Origin: Methanolinea sp.
Lineage (GTDB): Archaea > Halobacteriota > Methanomicrobia > Methanomicrobiales > Methanospirillaceae
Assembly (NCBI GenBank): GCA_024518585.1
Contig: JANIHI010000005.1
Coordinates: 37,315 to 101,314 of the forward strand
DNA length: 64,000 nt
Direction: 5' to 3'
Program-made: the position numbers and the translations under genes
Shown here: piece after piece, positions 47,171-56,633 of the stretch
Layout: each line of letters opens with the position of its first letter
Numbering within the stretch: the stretch's first letter is position 1
Notes under the pieces: model-generated
Database searches by the model: none
The model's input: only the letters and a program-made list of their open reading frames with translations
Told to the model about the DNA's origin: nothing

Positions 47171-48049
47171 ATGACGTACTCGTGTTTACCTTACCCGATA
47201 GGCAGGCAGTGGATAGTTGGTGATCCGGGTTTTAATAACCCCAGTTTCCGAAGACCAATGCAGGGGGCTGTCGACAATTGTTCGTTCATCGCAGCACTCT
47301 CATCGGTTGCCTGGGTGACAGACAGGATCATCAAGAACCCCGTCTATGAGAACCAGTCGTGGTCTGTGCCTTTTTATACCAATAAAGTCCGGGGAGAAAT
47401 CAAGGTGGAGGAAAAATTCTGGCTGGACCCGGATAGTCCACCCTACCTCAAATACGCACGGTCCGCGAATCAAGGGGAGATATGGCCTTCCGTGTACGAG
47501 AAGGGGTATGCCCTTTACATGGCGAAGACAAGCTGTGACATGGCCAGTTTCACCTGGCCGGGAAACACTGCTCCCCCGCTTTCTCACCTTTCCGGGTGGA
47601 CTGCGACACCTTTCAGTAAAACGATTGAAAGTAACACAGATCCGGCGACCATATTTTCCGACCTCGAATCCATGTGTAACGGGACTTCGGGGAAAGGTCA
47701 GAAGATAAAGCGGCCCGTTGCCGGGTGGACACGTTCAGGTCTGTCCGGTGAAAATCAGGTACTTCCCGATCATGCCTATTCGGTATTGGGAGTTTACACC
47801 TTTTCCGAGGCAAAATGGGTGGTATTGCGTAACCCCAAGGGAACAAAAGTAACCGGAGTCCAAAACCCCGATGCACTTTTAACGGGGACCTGGGGAAGTT
47901 CGGTCCAGGACTATCTCTACCAGCCTTCGGGGGCAAGAATCCCCGGCAGCGGATCAGACCATTCTATAAGTTTCAATGCAGACATTGGCATCTTTGCACT
48001 GAAAGTTGAAAAATTCAGGGATTATTTCAGCGGGTACGCCTGGGTGTGA
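47171..48049 (+). CDS. Calpain-like (peptidase C2) cysteine protease
   Basis: The 292-residue protein has the papain-like calpain core. Gln31 and Cys37 lie in MQGAVDNCSFIAALSSVAW (calpain GDCWFLAAL region) with the same six-residue spacing as in calpains. IWPSVYEKGYALY matches the calpain LWPALLEKAYAKL segment. His201 is in PDHAYSVLGVY and Asn221 in LRNPKG, where calpains have NPWG. No signal peptide, membrane helix, EF-hand or C2 domain is visible, so it should be a cytoplasmic protease core. ATG 47171 has AAGGAG at proper spacing; the frame is open to a TTG at 47009. Its stop overlaps the next gene start (GTGA). Substrate unknown. Confidence 0.82.
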   Translation: MTYSCLPYPIGRQWIVGDPGFNNPSFRRPMQGAVDNCSFIAALSSVAWVTDRIIKNPVYENQSWSVPFYTNKVRGEIKVEEKFWLDPDSPPYLKYARSANQGEIWPSVYEKGYALYMAKTSCDMASFTWPGNTAPPLSHLSGWTATPFSKTIESNTDPATIFSDLESMCNGTSGKGQKIKRPVAGWTRSGLSGENQVLPDHAYSVLGVYTFSEAKWVVLRNPKGTKVTGVQNPDALLTGTWGSSVQDYLYQPSGARIPGSGSDHSISFNADIGIFALKVEKFRDYFSGYAWV

Positions 48050-50919
48050 GGGAAATGGTACATCCGTGGCCAGGAATGCGAGGAATCGATGGGAGGAAAT
48101 CCTGCATCGAACTGGTCCTTGTCCTTGCCGTCCTGTCTACGGCATGTGCCATTCCGGTGGGTGCCGGGACAACGGCACACCCTTTTTTCGAAACTACCGT
48201 AAGCGTGCTCACACCTGATTCTGACCAAATTCTCCCCGCCGTTTTTGAAAACGGTATTGTTTCCATTGATTTACGCAACGGGCAGCCCGAACTGGTCCAT
48301 TTCAATTTTTTCACCGGGTATGAGGAGATCATCAACGGTCCCTTCCCGGTCTGTGATTATTACCCTCCGTCGGCCTGTGGAGACAGGGTGATCTGGGAAT
48401 CACCCGATGGAACAAGGACATCGATAGTTCTTTACAATGTCAGTTCCGGCGAAAGGACGGTCCTCGTGAACGTGACACATGCAGAGGGGAGTTATCCTGT
48501 TATACGGGGAAATATGGTTGCATTCTCTGATTATTCGGGAATGGACCTTGATATCCATGTGATTGATCTTGGGTCAGGAGAGACTTTCGTCCTCGAGAAT
48601 GGCACAGAAACGACCAACGACCTTGCCCCCGACATTGGGAGAGACTGTATTATTTGGCAGGGGTTTGACAGGACACGGGATGATTCGGATATCTACCTCT
48701 GGAGAAAAGGTTCCGCAGACATCGTTGATCTCACCCCGGACACTCCCGGGATTTTGCAGGAGTCTCCCCGCACTGATGGGAATCTTATCGTATGGCAGGG
48801 GTACGATAGCCATAATTCGACATACGACGTCTATCTCCACAACCTCACAAGCGGAGTGACCATCATCCTGACTCCCGGAACCCCATTTACCGACGAGATG
48901 AATCCGGATATATCGGAAAAGAGCATCGTGTGGCAACAACTGAACACCACCACATTCAAAAACGAAATTGTTCTCTATTCAATCGATACGGGGGAGATTG
49001 TGACGGTGTCTGATGAAAACATTGGAGACCAGTACAGCCCCAGCATTTTCGGAGAAAGGGTTGCGTGGTCCGAACAGGACCCCCTGAGCGGGAAATTCGA
49101 CATCAAAATGGCAACGCAGGGGATCCTTGCAATCCCTCTCAACCCGTCCTTTGATGCCAACGTGACCAAGGGGAGTGTCCCTTTACCAGTCCAGTTCCAG
49201 GACCATTCCATGGGAGATCCAACCTGCTGGTGGTGGGACTTTGGGGACGGGAACCATTCCCACGAGCAGAATCCGCTCCATGTCTACACGTGCCAGGGGA
49301 CCTATCCTGTCACCCTGATTGTCAACACTCCCTACCAGAGAGAAGGGCTCCGGGTTGAGAATATGGTCGTTGCCGGATCCCCCCCGGTCGCTGACTTCAA
49401 GGGAGACCCTGTCGAAGGCTGTGGTCCCCTTACGGTGACGTTTACTGACATGTCCGGGAGCTCTCCCCTTGAATGGTTATGGGAATTTGGTGATGGCACT
49501 ACATCCACGGAACAAAACCCGGTTTATACCTATGTATCACCCGGTCTGTACAATGTGACCCTCACGACAGGAAACGAGTTTGGCTTGGGAAAAGTGGAAA
49601 AAAAAGGATTTATCGCCGTTATGAAGGGTTCCACCTGGAATATCACGTTCCCATCCGATGGGATACACATAAAACAGGAGGGCGGACTGCAGTCAGTGAC
49701 CCTGAATGCCACTGTTCTTGGTGGGACCCTGACGGAGAACGGGACATGTTATGTTTTTTCACCTGTCCCTGATCATCAACTCTCCCTCATTGGTATCCAT
49801 TCACTGCCGGGTTTGGGATTTGATCCCGTGGCACCGGATGCCCTGGAGGGGGACGTGGGTTATATTGACGCAGAAAGCCTCGAATTCCGCGATCAGTCTC
49901 ATGCAACCAATTGGACCCTCTCTTTTTGCCTTCACCTTGATACCTATCCTGATGATGGCGGGGTTATCCTGACGGTGTGGCCTGGTGCAACCCCGGGGGA
50001 TTTACGAAAGTTCCGGGAAGCGGCCATGAGGGGAGATTTCCATGACCCTGACGGGATTATAAACGTTTACAGTGATGTTGTGGGGGTTGCTTTGACTGCC
50101 CGTTTCAGGTGCGAGAATATCACGGGTTCTCATCCGGCAACACTCCTCATCGGCATTGATCATGCATGGGTTGAACACCATGGGTGGCGGAGACCTATAC
50201 AGGTGACTTCGAACATCGAGGGGGCAAAGATATACGTCGATGGGGAGCTCTTGGGCTACACACCGATGTTCCTGCCTCCAACCCTTTCTGCCGGGAATCA
50301 TACCGTGGCGATTGCGGAGGACGGATATCCTGATGCAGTGCAGGAAATATCCCTGGAGGATAAAAGAGACAGTATCCGGGTGATACGGTTGGCAGATGAG
50401 GGAGATGGAACGGTCCTGGCTGCCACGTTCCTCTCCAACGACCCTATCACAAACATTGACTATTTCAGGGTAGAATCACCGGATGGACTCTCCACATTGG
50501 GGATTGTTTCCACGAGCAGGGCAGGGAACCCGCTTCAGGTCTTATACCTCACCCTTTCAAAGATCATCTCCTCATCGTCGGGCGGGCATGGAAGCCCTGG
50601 AGGCACGAGCGGGAGTTATGGGGGATCCGGTTCACTTCAATCGAGTGCCCAGGTACCAACACCTGCACCCACAATAACCCTGCAGGCCCCTGATGTTTCC
50701 CGTATGGCTCCTGCAAGTCTCTCCAGCGGATTGCCCGAAAAACCAGAATCAGTCAATGCTCCGGCAGAAACACCCAAGGTCGAGGCAAATCCCCCCGAGA
50801 ATCCCCTTGTAGGATTACCATCGGCAGTCAGCCTCCTTCTCATTCGAAACCTCGCGATTATTTTTGGGATAATGCTCGTCTGCGCCATCCTTGTCCTGCG
50901 CCTGCAGAGGAGGGTGTAA
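48046..50919 (+). CDS. Membrane-anchored surface protein: beta-propeller, two PKD domains, PEGA domain
   Basis: The 957-residue protein has an N-terminal signal segment (about 20-42) and a TolB/WD-like propeller with repeated IVWQ and DIYLW-type blades (about 50-360). Two PKD domains follow (about 366-535, WDFGDG and WEFGDG), then a beta-rich domain, a PEGA domain (about 718-790), a Gly/Ser-rich linker and a transmembrane helix near 925-952. The layout is that of an extracellular anchored protein. The GTG start at 48046 is inside the calpain gene stop; ATG at 48055 is an alternative. Coupling to a cytoplasmic-looking protease is unusual. Confidence 0.85.
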   Translation: MREMVHPWPGMRGIDGRKSCIELVLVLAVLSTACAIPVGAGTTAHPFFETTVSVLTPDSDQILPAVFENGIVSIDLRNGQPELVHFNFFTGYEEIINGPFPVCDYYPPSACGDRVIWESPDGTRTSIVLYNVSSGERTVLVNVTHAEGSYPVIRGNMVAFSDYSGMDLDIHVIDLGSGETFVLENGTETTNDLAPDIGRDCIIWQGFDRTRDDSDIYLWRKGSADIVDLTPDTPGILQESPRTDGNLIVWQGYDSHNSTYDVYLHNLTSGVTIILTPGTPFTDEMNPDISEKSIVWQQLNTTTFKNEIVLYSIDTGEIVTVSDENIGDQYSPSIFGERVAWSEQDPLSGKFDIKMATQGILAIPLNPSFDANVTKGSVPLPVQFQDHSMGDPTCWWWDFGDGNHSHEQNPLHVYTCQGTYPVTLIVNTPYQREGLRVENMVVAGSPPVADFKGDPVEGCGPLTVTFTDMSGSSPLEWLWEFGDGTTSTEQNPVYTYVSPGLYNVTLTTGNEFGLGKVEKKGFIAVMKGSTWNITFPSDGIHIKQEGGLQSVTLNATVLGGTLTENGTCYVFSPVPDHQLSLIGIHSLPGLGFDPVAPDALEGDVGYIDAESLEFRDQSHATNWTLSFCLHLDTYPDDGGVILTVWPGATPGDLRKFREAAMRGDFHDPDGIINVYSDVVGVALTARFRCENITGSHPATLLIGIDHAWVEHHGWRRPIQVTSNIEGAKIYVDGELLGYTPMFLPPTLSAGNHTVAIAEDGYPDAVQEISLEDKRDSIRVIRLADEGDGTVLAATFLSNDPITNIDYFRVESPDGLSTLGIVSTSRAGNPLQVLYLTLSKIISSSSGGHGSPGGTSGSYGGSGSLQSSAQVPTPAPTITLQAPDVSRMAPASLSSGLPEKPESVNAPAETPKVEANPPENPLVGLPSAVSLLLIRNLAIIFGIMLVCAILVLRLQRRV

Positions 50920-50953
50920 AAGGGTCAATCCCCCTTCCTCCAAAGGAGTAACA

Positions 50954-51919
50954 ATGCTGCCGGCGTTCATTCTCCGCGATATTGGTACCCAACAGATCCC
51001 TGCCCTGGAGAGGGCAGGAGATATTCCCGCACTTGTCAACCTCCTCTCGAGCCGGGACTACAGGGTGAGAAACGAGGCTTCAGACGCTCTTGGGAGACTG
51101 GGAGCACCCGCAGTCGACACCCTTGCAAAGTGGGCATTACGGGGGAAAACCAGGGAAAGGCTGGGTGTAATGGAAGCACTGGCACGGATCAGGGACACCC
51201 GGTGCACCCCCGTGGTCATGCAGATCCTCGCATCAGACCCGGAAAATGAGATGAGGTGGATGGCCGCGATTACCCTCGGCGAGATGGGAGATCCTCGTGC
51301 TATCGGGAAACTCAAGGATACACTGTGTGACAGGGATAAATACGTCCGATTCGGGGCTGCCAGGGCGCTTGAAAAGCTCGGGTGGAGACCGGACAGTCCG
51401 GAGAGTGAGGCAAGGTACAGAATTGCCCTGCAGGAATGGAGTACCATTGCCGGTTTTCCCGTGATCCCTACAGAGGTATTAATGGAGTATCTTGATGATC
51501 CTGACCCAAATGTCAGGGCATCCATTATCACTCTTCTGGGGTACGGGAAAGATCCAAGGGTGGAGAAGGTCTGCGAAAAGGTCCTCGGTGACCCTGATCC
51601 CCTTGTCCGCTGGAAGGCAAGCCTGGCCCTCCCCCGCTGCAACGTATCCCCTCTCTCCCTGTCGGCGGGCAGTTACAGACGAAAAAGGAGGGGGAAAAAC
51701 TTTTACGTCGCTGCCTTCCTGAACTTTTTTTTCCTGGGCCTTGGGTATAATTACCTCGGGAAATGGTGGGGATTCCTCCTTTACCAGTTCACTCTCAATA
51801 CCGTGGTGGTTCTTTCCCTTGTATTCGGGTCGATTCTCCCATACATCCTCTCTTTCTCGGTTTCATCGGTAGCGGTTTTGCATACGTGGATTTTGACCAG
51901 GGGGCTGCCGGACATATGA
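50954..51919 (+). CDS. HEAT-repeat protein with C-terminal membrane domain (copy 1)
   Basis: The 321-residue protein has five to six HEAT/PBS-lyase-like repeats (about 20-225) of the type EVRWMAAITLGEMGDPRAIGKLKDTL. A C-terminal membrane region follows (about 240-320), starting with FYVAAFLNFFFLGLGYNYLGKWWG, reminiscent of the TM2 domain. The ATG at 50954 has AAAGGAG at normal spacing and replaces the earlier open frame. HEAT repeats serve as protein-binding scaffolds; here they would be at the cytoplasmic face. A paralogue follows 4 bp downstream. Confidence 0.82.
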   Translation: MLPAFILRDIGTQQIPALERAGDIPALVNLLSSRDYRVRNEASDALGRLGAPAVDTLAKWALRGKTRERLGVMEALARIRDTRCTPVVMQILASDPENEMRWMAAITLGEMGDPRAIGKLKDTLCDRDKYVRFGAARALEKLGWRPDSPESEARYRIALQEWSTIAGFPVIPTEVLMEYLDDPDPNVRASIITLLGYGKDPRVEKVCEKVLGDPDPLVRWKASLALPRCNVSPLSLSAGSYRRKRRGKNFYVAAFLNFFFLGLGYNYLGKWWGFLLYQFTLNTVVVLSLVFGSILPYILSFSVSSVAVLHTWILTRGLPDI

Positions 51920-51923
51920 GACC

Positions 51924-52913
51924 ATGCCGGTGGGAGCAAGGGAGGGAGAGGTTTTGAAACTGCAGTTAGGGGGATTGGAAAAGAACCCTGATATCTGGGA
52001 ACTATACAGGAAAAAAGACCTTTCCGGACTGACCAGAGCGCTCCACCACCCCGACCTGAAAGTCCAGGGAGATGCAGCTTTTGCACTGAGCAGGGTCGGA
52101 ACTGAAGGAGTCGATTACCTCATCCGTGCATTGAGGACACGCAACAGGGGAAAACGGATTGGGATCATCGAGGCCCTGGGAATGACAGGAGATGCACGGG
52201 CAATAGCCCCCCTGGGCACCCAGCTGAAGGACAGGAGTAATGAGGTCAGGTGGGCAGCAGCTCTGGCGCTCGGAGAAATCCGGGATGCAGCTGTCATTCA
52301 ACCTCTCAAAGAGGCACTCCGTGATGCCGATAAATACGTGCGGTATGGTGCTGCCCTCTCTCTCAGGAAAAATTCCTGGGAACCGGAAAACCTCAAGGAA
52401 AAGGCGTTTCTTCTTGCTGCCCTCCAGGAATGGGAAGAGATCGAGCAGATGGGTGCATGTGCTCTTTCGGCCGTGGAAAACACTCTCCGTGATACCGATA
52501 GGAACATCCGGCTCAGGGCTGTCATGGCCCTCCGGGCATTGGCTGTCCCGGGGGCAATTTTTCCTTGCTACGAAGCGATCCGTGACCCCGACGAGGAGGT
52601 CAGGTGGGAAGCGGTGCGCGCGGCATCTGCATGTGGGCTTCCCGCGCGTTTTCTCCCACGGGCCCTTTTGGGTCGTCCGAAAACGCAAAAAAATCCTTAC
52701 ATCGCGGGTTTTTTAAACTTCATGCTCCCTGGGATGGGATATTCTTACCTTGGGCTCTGGTGGGGGTTGTTGATCTTCCAGATAGATGTCTATGCAACAG
52801 TCTTGATTTTCACAACGACGGGCGAATTTCTCTCCCTCTCTATCCTCTTTCCGATCTATTTTGTAATAGCCATCCATGCATGGTATATTGCCAAAAAGAG
52901 GCCTGATCTCTAA
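51924..52913 (+). CDS. HEAT-repeat protein with C-terminal membrane domain (copy 2)
   Basis: The 329-residue protein has the same layout as its upstream neighbour: HEAT repeats (about 30-230) and a TM2-like membrane end (PYIAGFLNFMLPGMGYSYLGLWWG). The copies are clearly paralogous but diverged. The ATG at 51924 follows the previous stop by 4 bp. A TTG at 51954 directly behind GGAGGGAGAGG is a credible alternative start. It is the last gene of the calpain cluster. A weak hairpin (ACGGGGTTGAACCCGT) lies just after. Confidence 0.8.
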   Translation: MPVGAREGEVLKLQLGGLEKNPDIWELYRKKDLSGLTRALHHPDLKVQGDAAFALSRVGTEGVDYLIRALRTRNRGKRIGIIEALGMTGDARAIAPLGTQLKDRSNEVRWAAALALGEIRDAAVIQPLKEALRDADKYVRYGAALSLRKNSWEPENLKEKAFLLAALQEWEEIEQMGACALSAVENTLRDTDRNIRLRAVMALRALAVPGAIFPCYEAIRDPDEEVRWEAVRAASACGLPARFLPRALLGRPKTQKNPYIAGFLNFMLPGMGYSYLGLWWGLLIFQIDVYATVLIFTTTGEFLSLSILFPIYFVIAIHAWYIAKKRPDL

Positions 52914-52964
52914 ATAGATGGCAAACGGGGTTGAACCCGTCCCAAAATTACAAATTCCCGGTTC

Positions 52965-53252
52965 CTAATCCCCGATGAACTTCTTCAGTTCCTCGTAGAG
53001 GTAATCCTGGACCTGCTCCACAACCTCCTTTTTTCCCCTGAATGCAAGCAGTTCCCTCTCGTCCCCGTCCATGTTGGCAAAGTAAAGCCTCTGTTTCCGT
53101 TCCACGAGCTGGACATCGAATTTCCTGATGATATCTGCGATGATCGAGCGGGGTACGCCCGGCGGGACAAGGAGATCAAAGAGTTGCTCGCCCTGACCCG
53201 GTCCTTCCTGCGATGGTGTTCCGGGGTTTGGATTTTTCATCTCATCATCCAT
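52965..53252 (-). CDS. Small conserved-looking protein beside methanogenesis marker 14
   Basis: The 95-residue protein has a Pro/Gly-rich N-terminus and an alpha/beta body (residues about 25-95) ending in a charged helix. No family is recognised. It lies 10 bp downstream of the marker-14 gene on the same strand, so it is very likely cotranscribed and may act with it. Confidence 0.65.
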   Translation of the reverse strand: MDDEMKNPNPGTPSQEGPGQGEQLFDLLVPPGVPRSIIADIIRKFDVQLVERKQRLYFANMDGDERELLAFRGKKEVVEQVQDYLYEELKKFIGD

Positions 53253-53262
53253 ACGTTCATCC

Positions 53263-54780
53263 TCATTTACCCACTTTTATTCTTCGGGCCATGATACAGG
53301 GTCCCCCGCGGACGCCCCCGATGGGGTTCTTGGGTTTCCCGAGCGAGTTCATGCACCTGCCCATGAGGGCAGCGCCACGGGCAAGACCGTCATCCACGAA
53401 TACCAGGTGGTCGTTGGGGTTTTCGAAAAGTTTCCTCTCGGTGATACCTTCCAGGATGTACTCAGGTTTTCTCCCGGAAATTGCCGCCCTCCCCGTGAAC
53501 CCGATGCTCGAATTGGGAAGGACGAGGCCGAGATCGTTCGCAACGTCCACGAGCCGCAGCGCCATGCGGGCGCAAACCCTGTCAATGACTTCATTGAGGA
53601 GATTCAAACCGTGGCGCTCGTAGATCTCGTGGCCAAGGTCTGCGAGTGCGGGAAGTGTACTGCCATTCTCCCCGGCATCGCACCCAATGAGGGCCACCCC
53701 GGACTCCTTTGCCACGTCGGCATACACAGGCACCCTCCCGAACCGCTTCCTCTCGGGCGGAACCAGGCGGATGTCGATGAGGTCGTGGGCGCGGTCAACA
53801 TATCTCCTGACGACGTCACTCTGGCCCCGGATGGCAAAATCGGACACAACGCTCCTGTCTCCAAAGATGTCAAGCGCTGTACCCGTCCTCGGGTCCACAA
53901 GCCCTGTCCCCTTGATGATGGCATCGGGAATGGCTCCTGCAAGGCCACAAAAGTTACCGATTGTCTTTGCAAAAGGATTGGGGTCCTTGGGAGAAACGTC
54001 GCTCGTGATCCTCCCGTCGAGCGTGGTACCAAAGTCGATCGAGATGCAGGGGTTCCTGAAATCAACAGGAGTCCACTTTGCACCCTCCTTTATTCCGGCC
54101 ATTGCCAGCTCCCCTTCCATCTCATTTGCGACCATCTCGACGCCCGTGCTCCCGACGGGGGGGATGACACCCGCGACTGCCCCCACAAAGACCACCTTGT
54201 CGGCATAGCTGAAGGGCTGGAGTTTTTGTGCCTGGTTGGCCTTTGACATCGGGGGGGTCATCTTGCGGGGTGGGACCCCGGCAAGGAGGCAGCCATTCGC
54301 AAGGGCGAGGACAAACTCACCCACCTGGTCGGGGGAGTCCATGGCAGCCACGACCCCCGTGCTCCTGACCACGAAATCGAGGTCTTTCTGGATATCGAGG
54401 TGAGCCTCCTCGTGGCACTGGACGAGAGTATCGCGGACCAGTTCAGTCACCGATTCGCGGGTGAGTTTTGTCCCATCCAGTGTCTCCCCAAAGATCTCCT
54501 CTCCTGGCTTGGGTTTCCTGACATCCCTGCTCATCCGGACGGTCTTGTGGATGACATAGCTCATCCCTGTCTCGAGGTTGACACCGGTGAGAATGCACTT
54601 CGTCGTTGTATTCCCCATCTCCACGGATGCCACTATAAAATACGGTTTGATCTTGAATTCAGGTACGTAGACACCCGGTCCGTGTGCGATGGATGGTGGG
54701 GGAGGACTTTCCACGATGTGGGGCTTTTGCTTAAAAAAGCGGTCAAAAAAACTCGCACACATACATACCGATTGAGACAC
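53263..54780 (-). CDS. Methanogenesis marker 14 protein
   Basis: The protein (about 500 residues) has YFIVASVEMGNTTTKCIL near its start, an ASKHA-type phosphate-binding segment. FRNPCISIDFGTTLDGRI in the middle and FVDDGLARGAALMGR near the end are parts of the same fold. The whole is the type of protein annotated as methanogenesis marker 14 in methanogens. Its biochemical role is unknown; relatives are ATP-dependent activators. GTG at 54780 or ATG at 54762 may be the start. A GGTATAAGC element just upstream suggests a very short leader. Confidence 0.8.
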   Translation of the reverse strand: MSQSVCMCASFFDRFFKQKPHIVESPPPPSIAHGPGVYVPEFKIKPYFIVASVEMGNTTTKCILTGVNLETGMSYVIHKTVRMSRDVRKPKPGEEIFGETLDGTKLTRESVTELVRDTLVQCHEEAHLDIQKDLDFVVRSTGVVAAMDSPDQVGEFVLALANGCLLAGVPPRKMTPPMSKANQAQKLQPFSYADKVVFVGAVAGVIPPVGSTGVEMVANEMEGELAMAGIKEGAKWTPVDFRNPCISIDFGTTLDGRITSDVSPKDPNPFAKTIGNFCGLAGAIPDAIIKGTGLVDPRTGTALDIFGDRSVVSDFAIRGQSDVVRRYVDRAHDLIDIRLVPPERKRFGRVPVYADVAKESGVALIGCDAGENGSTLPALADLGHEIYERHGLNLLNEVIDRVCARMALRLVDVANDLGLVLPNSSIGFTGRAAISGRKPEYILEGITERKLFENPNDHLVFVDDGLARGAALMGRCMNSLGKPKNPIGGVRGGPCIMARRIKVGK

Positions 54781-55008
54781 TTTTTGGGCTTATACCTTTC
54801 GATTTGGACTGCAATACCTCTTTTTTACGAGTTTTCTCCTGGCAGGGAAAGTCTCCCCTGTCGCCCTCATCATCCTTCCTCCAGCGGGAAGAATGGACCG
54901 CCAGGGGAGGCAGCTGGCTTCACATCCCTGACGCCCCAAAAACGCGACTCCCGGCATAAGCGGGAAGATCACAATCTATTTATTACCTAACCGAGATAGG
55001 AACCTGAC

Positions 55009-55212
55009 ATGGAGATGCGGGATACGAGGGGATGGGTCTTTTATTACCTCATTTGTTTTGTAGCCCTCCTCTGGGTTGGTTTTCTCTCGGCCCAGGGAGT
55101 CATGGTCTTTATCAGTCTCTTTTTGACTCTCGTCGTGCTTGGGTTTTCGGTAATCCTCTGTATCATGCTTATCCTTGAGCTGAAAAAGGAAAGAGACGCA
55201 CCCGGTATGTGA
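55009..55212 (+). CDS. Small two-helix membrane protein
   Basis: The 67-residue protein has two hydrophobic helices (about 10-32 and 35-57) and a charged C-terminus (KKERD). A CTATTTATTAC element about 22-33 bases upstream may be its TATA box, with a short leader. No family recognised. Confidence 0.55.
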   Translation: MEMRDTRGWVFYYLICFVALLWVGFLSAQGVMVFISLFLTLVVLGFSVILCIMLILELKKERDAPGM

Positions 55213-55299
55213 AAAATTTCTCCAATTCTCTTTTTAATCGGAAAAGGGGAAAAGTAATTCTTTAAATAGCTGGGAAGACCACCACTCCCTGGAGAAAGC

Positions 55300-55545
55300 A
55301 TGCGGGCAAGTTCTTTTACCATGCTCCTCATTGCAATTCTGATGGTAATCATCATACTTGCCCTCATCGTCATTATCGGACTGACTGTCATGCTCAACAC
55401 GGGCCCCTCCTCGGGTCCCGAGTCCAGTCCGGTATACCAGTTCGTGACATTCTCGCAGGACATGCTCGTTGGCTTTTTTGGTGTCATTGAGCAGTGGTTT
55501 GATTTCCTGATGGTGCAGATCCAGAAGCTTTCCCAGGTCATTTAG
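55300..55545 (+). CDS. Small single-helix membrane protein
   Basis: The 81-residue protein has one strong N-terminal membrane helix (about 6-31) followed by a Ser/Pro-rich stretch and an amphipathic helix with several aromatic residues. GGAG lies 7 bases ahead of the ATG and TCTTTAAAT lies about 35 bases upstream. No family recognised. Confidence 0.5.
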   Translation: MRASSFTMLLIAILMVIIILALIVIIGLTVMLNTGPSSGPESSPVYQFVTFSQDMLVGFFGVIEQWFDFLMVQIQKLSQVI

Positions 55546-55738
55546 GGAACACGCAGAGGACTGGTGTGGTCTGCATCCCGCTGGAGATCCAAACATTTCC
55601 GGAGAAGGTATGCCCACGATGTGGTGATTTTTATTTCCTCCTAGTGTCATGGGCACGTCGGGGGGGCGATGTGTGATAACCTTAAATCCCTTCCCGACTA
55701 TGGGTTAGTGAGGATTCGAATTCTGGGAAGCGTGCAAT

Positions 55739-56017
55739 ATGGAAATGGTCCATGTCAAAGGTCGGAACAGGGGTGATATCCGCCTCTATGCCCTCTCCAC
55801 GTGCGGATGGTGTGCAAAGACAAAGGATCTCCTCACTACTCTCGGCGTAGAATACCGGTACATTTTTGTTGACCTCCTTCCCCAGGCGGAGATGGAAGAG
55901 GTCCTGGCTGAAGTCGAGAAGTATAACCCCCAGGGTTCATTCCCGACACTCGTTATCGACGGTTCCCATGTCATCGTCGGTTTCCGGGAAGAAGAGATAA
56001 GGAAGGCACTCCAGTGA
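55739..56017 (+). CDS. Glutaredoxin-like protein
   Basis: The 92-residue protein has a thioredoxin fold with the active site CGWC near residue 22-25, a later FPTLVIDG with the cis-proline, and a C-terminal helix. It probably serves as thiol-disulfide carrier. GTGA overlap with the next gene, a ferredoxin:disulfide reductase-type protein, suggests it is that enzyme's partner. ACCTTAAAT around 55679-55687 may be the promoter. Confidence 0.88.
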   Translation: MEMVHVKGRNRGDIRLYALSTCGWCAKTKDLLTTLGVEYRYIFVDLLPQAEMEEVLAEVEKYNPQGSFPTLVIDGSHVIVGFREEEIRKALQ

Positions 56018-56517
56018 CAAAGGACGACATACCCGATGAAATCCTGGTGGAGCGGGTACGTGCGCTCCGGAAGGATGCGGAAGCGGGAGGGTACATCCTC
56101 AACCCGGACGACGAGTTCGTCCGTCGCCTTGTGAAGGGGATCTGCGTCAATGAGAAGCGCTATGGGTATGCAGCCTGTCCCTGCAGGCTGGCGACGGGGA
56201 GGAGGGATGAGGATCGTGATATCATCTGTCCCTGTGATTACCGGGATGCCGACCTGGAAGAGCATGGTGCCTGTTACTGTGCCCTCTATGTGTCGCCTGC
56301 TGTGGCAGCAGGAGAACGGTCCCTCTCGTCCATACCCGAGAGGCGTCCGCCCCGGAAAAACAGGGCGCGGTCCGTGTCAATCCAGGGGGAGAGGGTTGTG
56401 CTCTCCCTTCCCGTCTGGCGGTGCAGGGTATGCGGGTACCTCTGCGCGAGGGAGACACCTCCCCTCGTCTGTCCTATCTGCAAAGTGTCTCAGGACAGGT
56501 TCGAACGGTTCCTGTAA
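56014..56517 (+). CDS. Ferredoxin:disulfide reductase catalytic subunit fused to rubredoxin domain
   Basis: The 167-residue protein has the FTR beta-subunit cysteine pattern: CPCR, then CPCDYRD and GACYCALYV. It continues with a rubredoxin-like domain (WRCRVCGY followed by CPICK) at the C-terminus. This matches the FDR type characterised in Methanosarcina, which passes electrons from ferredoxin to disulfides. The usual CHC of plant FTR is CYC here. The GTG start overlaps the glutaredoxin stop. Confidence 0.87.
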   Translation: MTKDDIPDEILVERVRALRKDAEAGGYILNPDDEFVRRLVKGICVNEKRYGYAACPCRLATGRRDEDRDIICPCDYRDADLEEHGACYCALYVSPAVAAGERSLSSIPERRPPRKNRARSVSIQGERVVLSLPVWRCRVCGYLCARETPPLVCPICKVSQDRFERFL

Positions 56518-56633
56518 AGCACATGCAACCATACCCCGTTCAATCCGGGCATGAGCTAACCCTGACCTTTCTGCCAGGGTACAGGGAGCAAAATGGGACA
56601 CTCTCATATGCTCTCCCCTGCAATAGATCCTGC

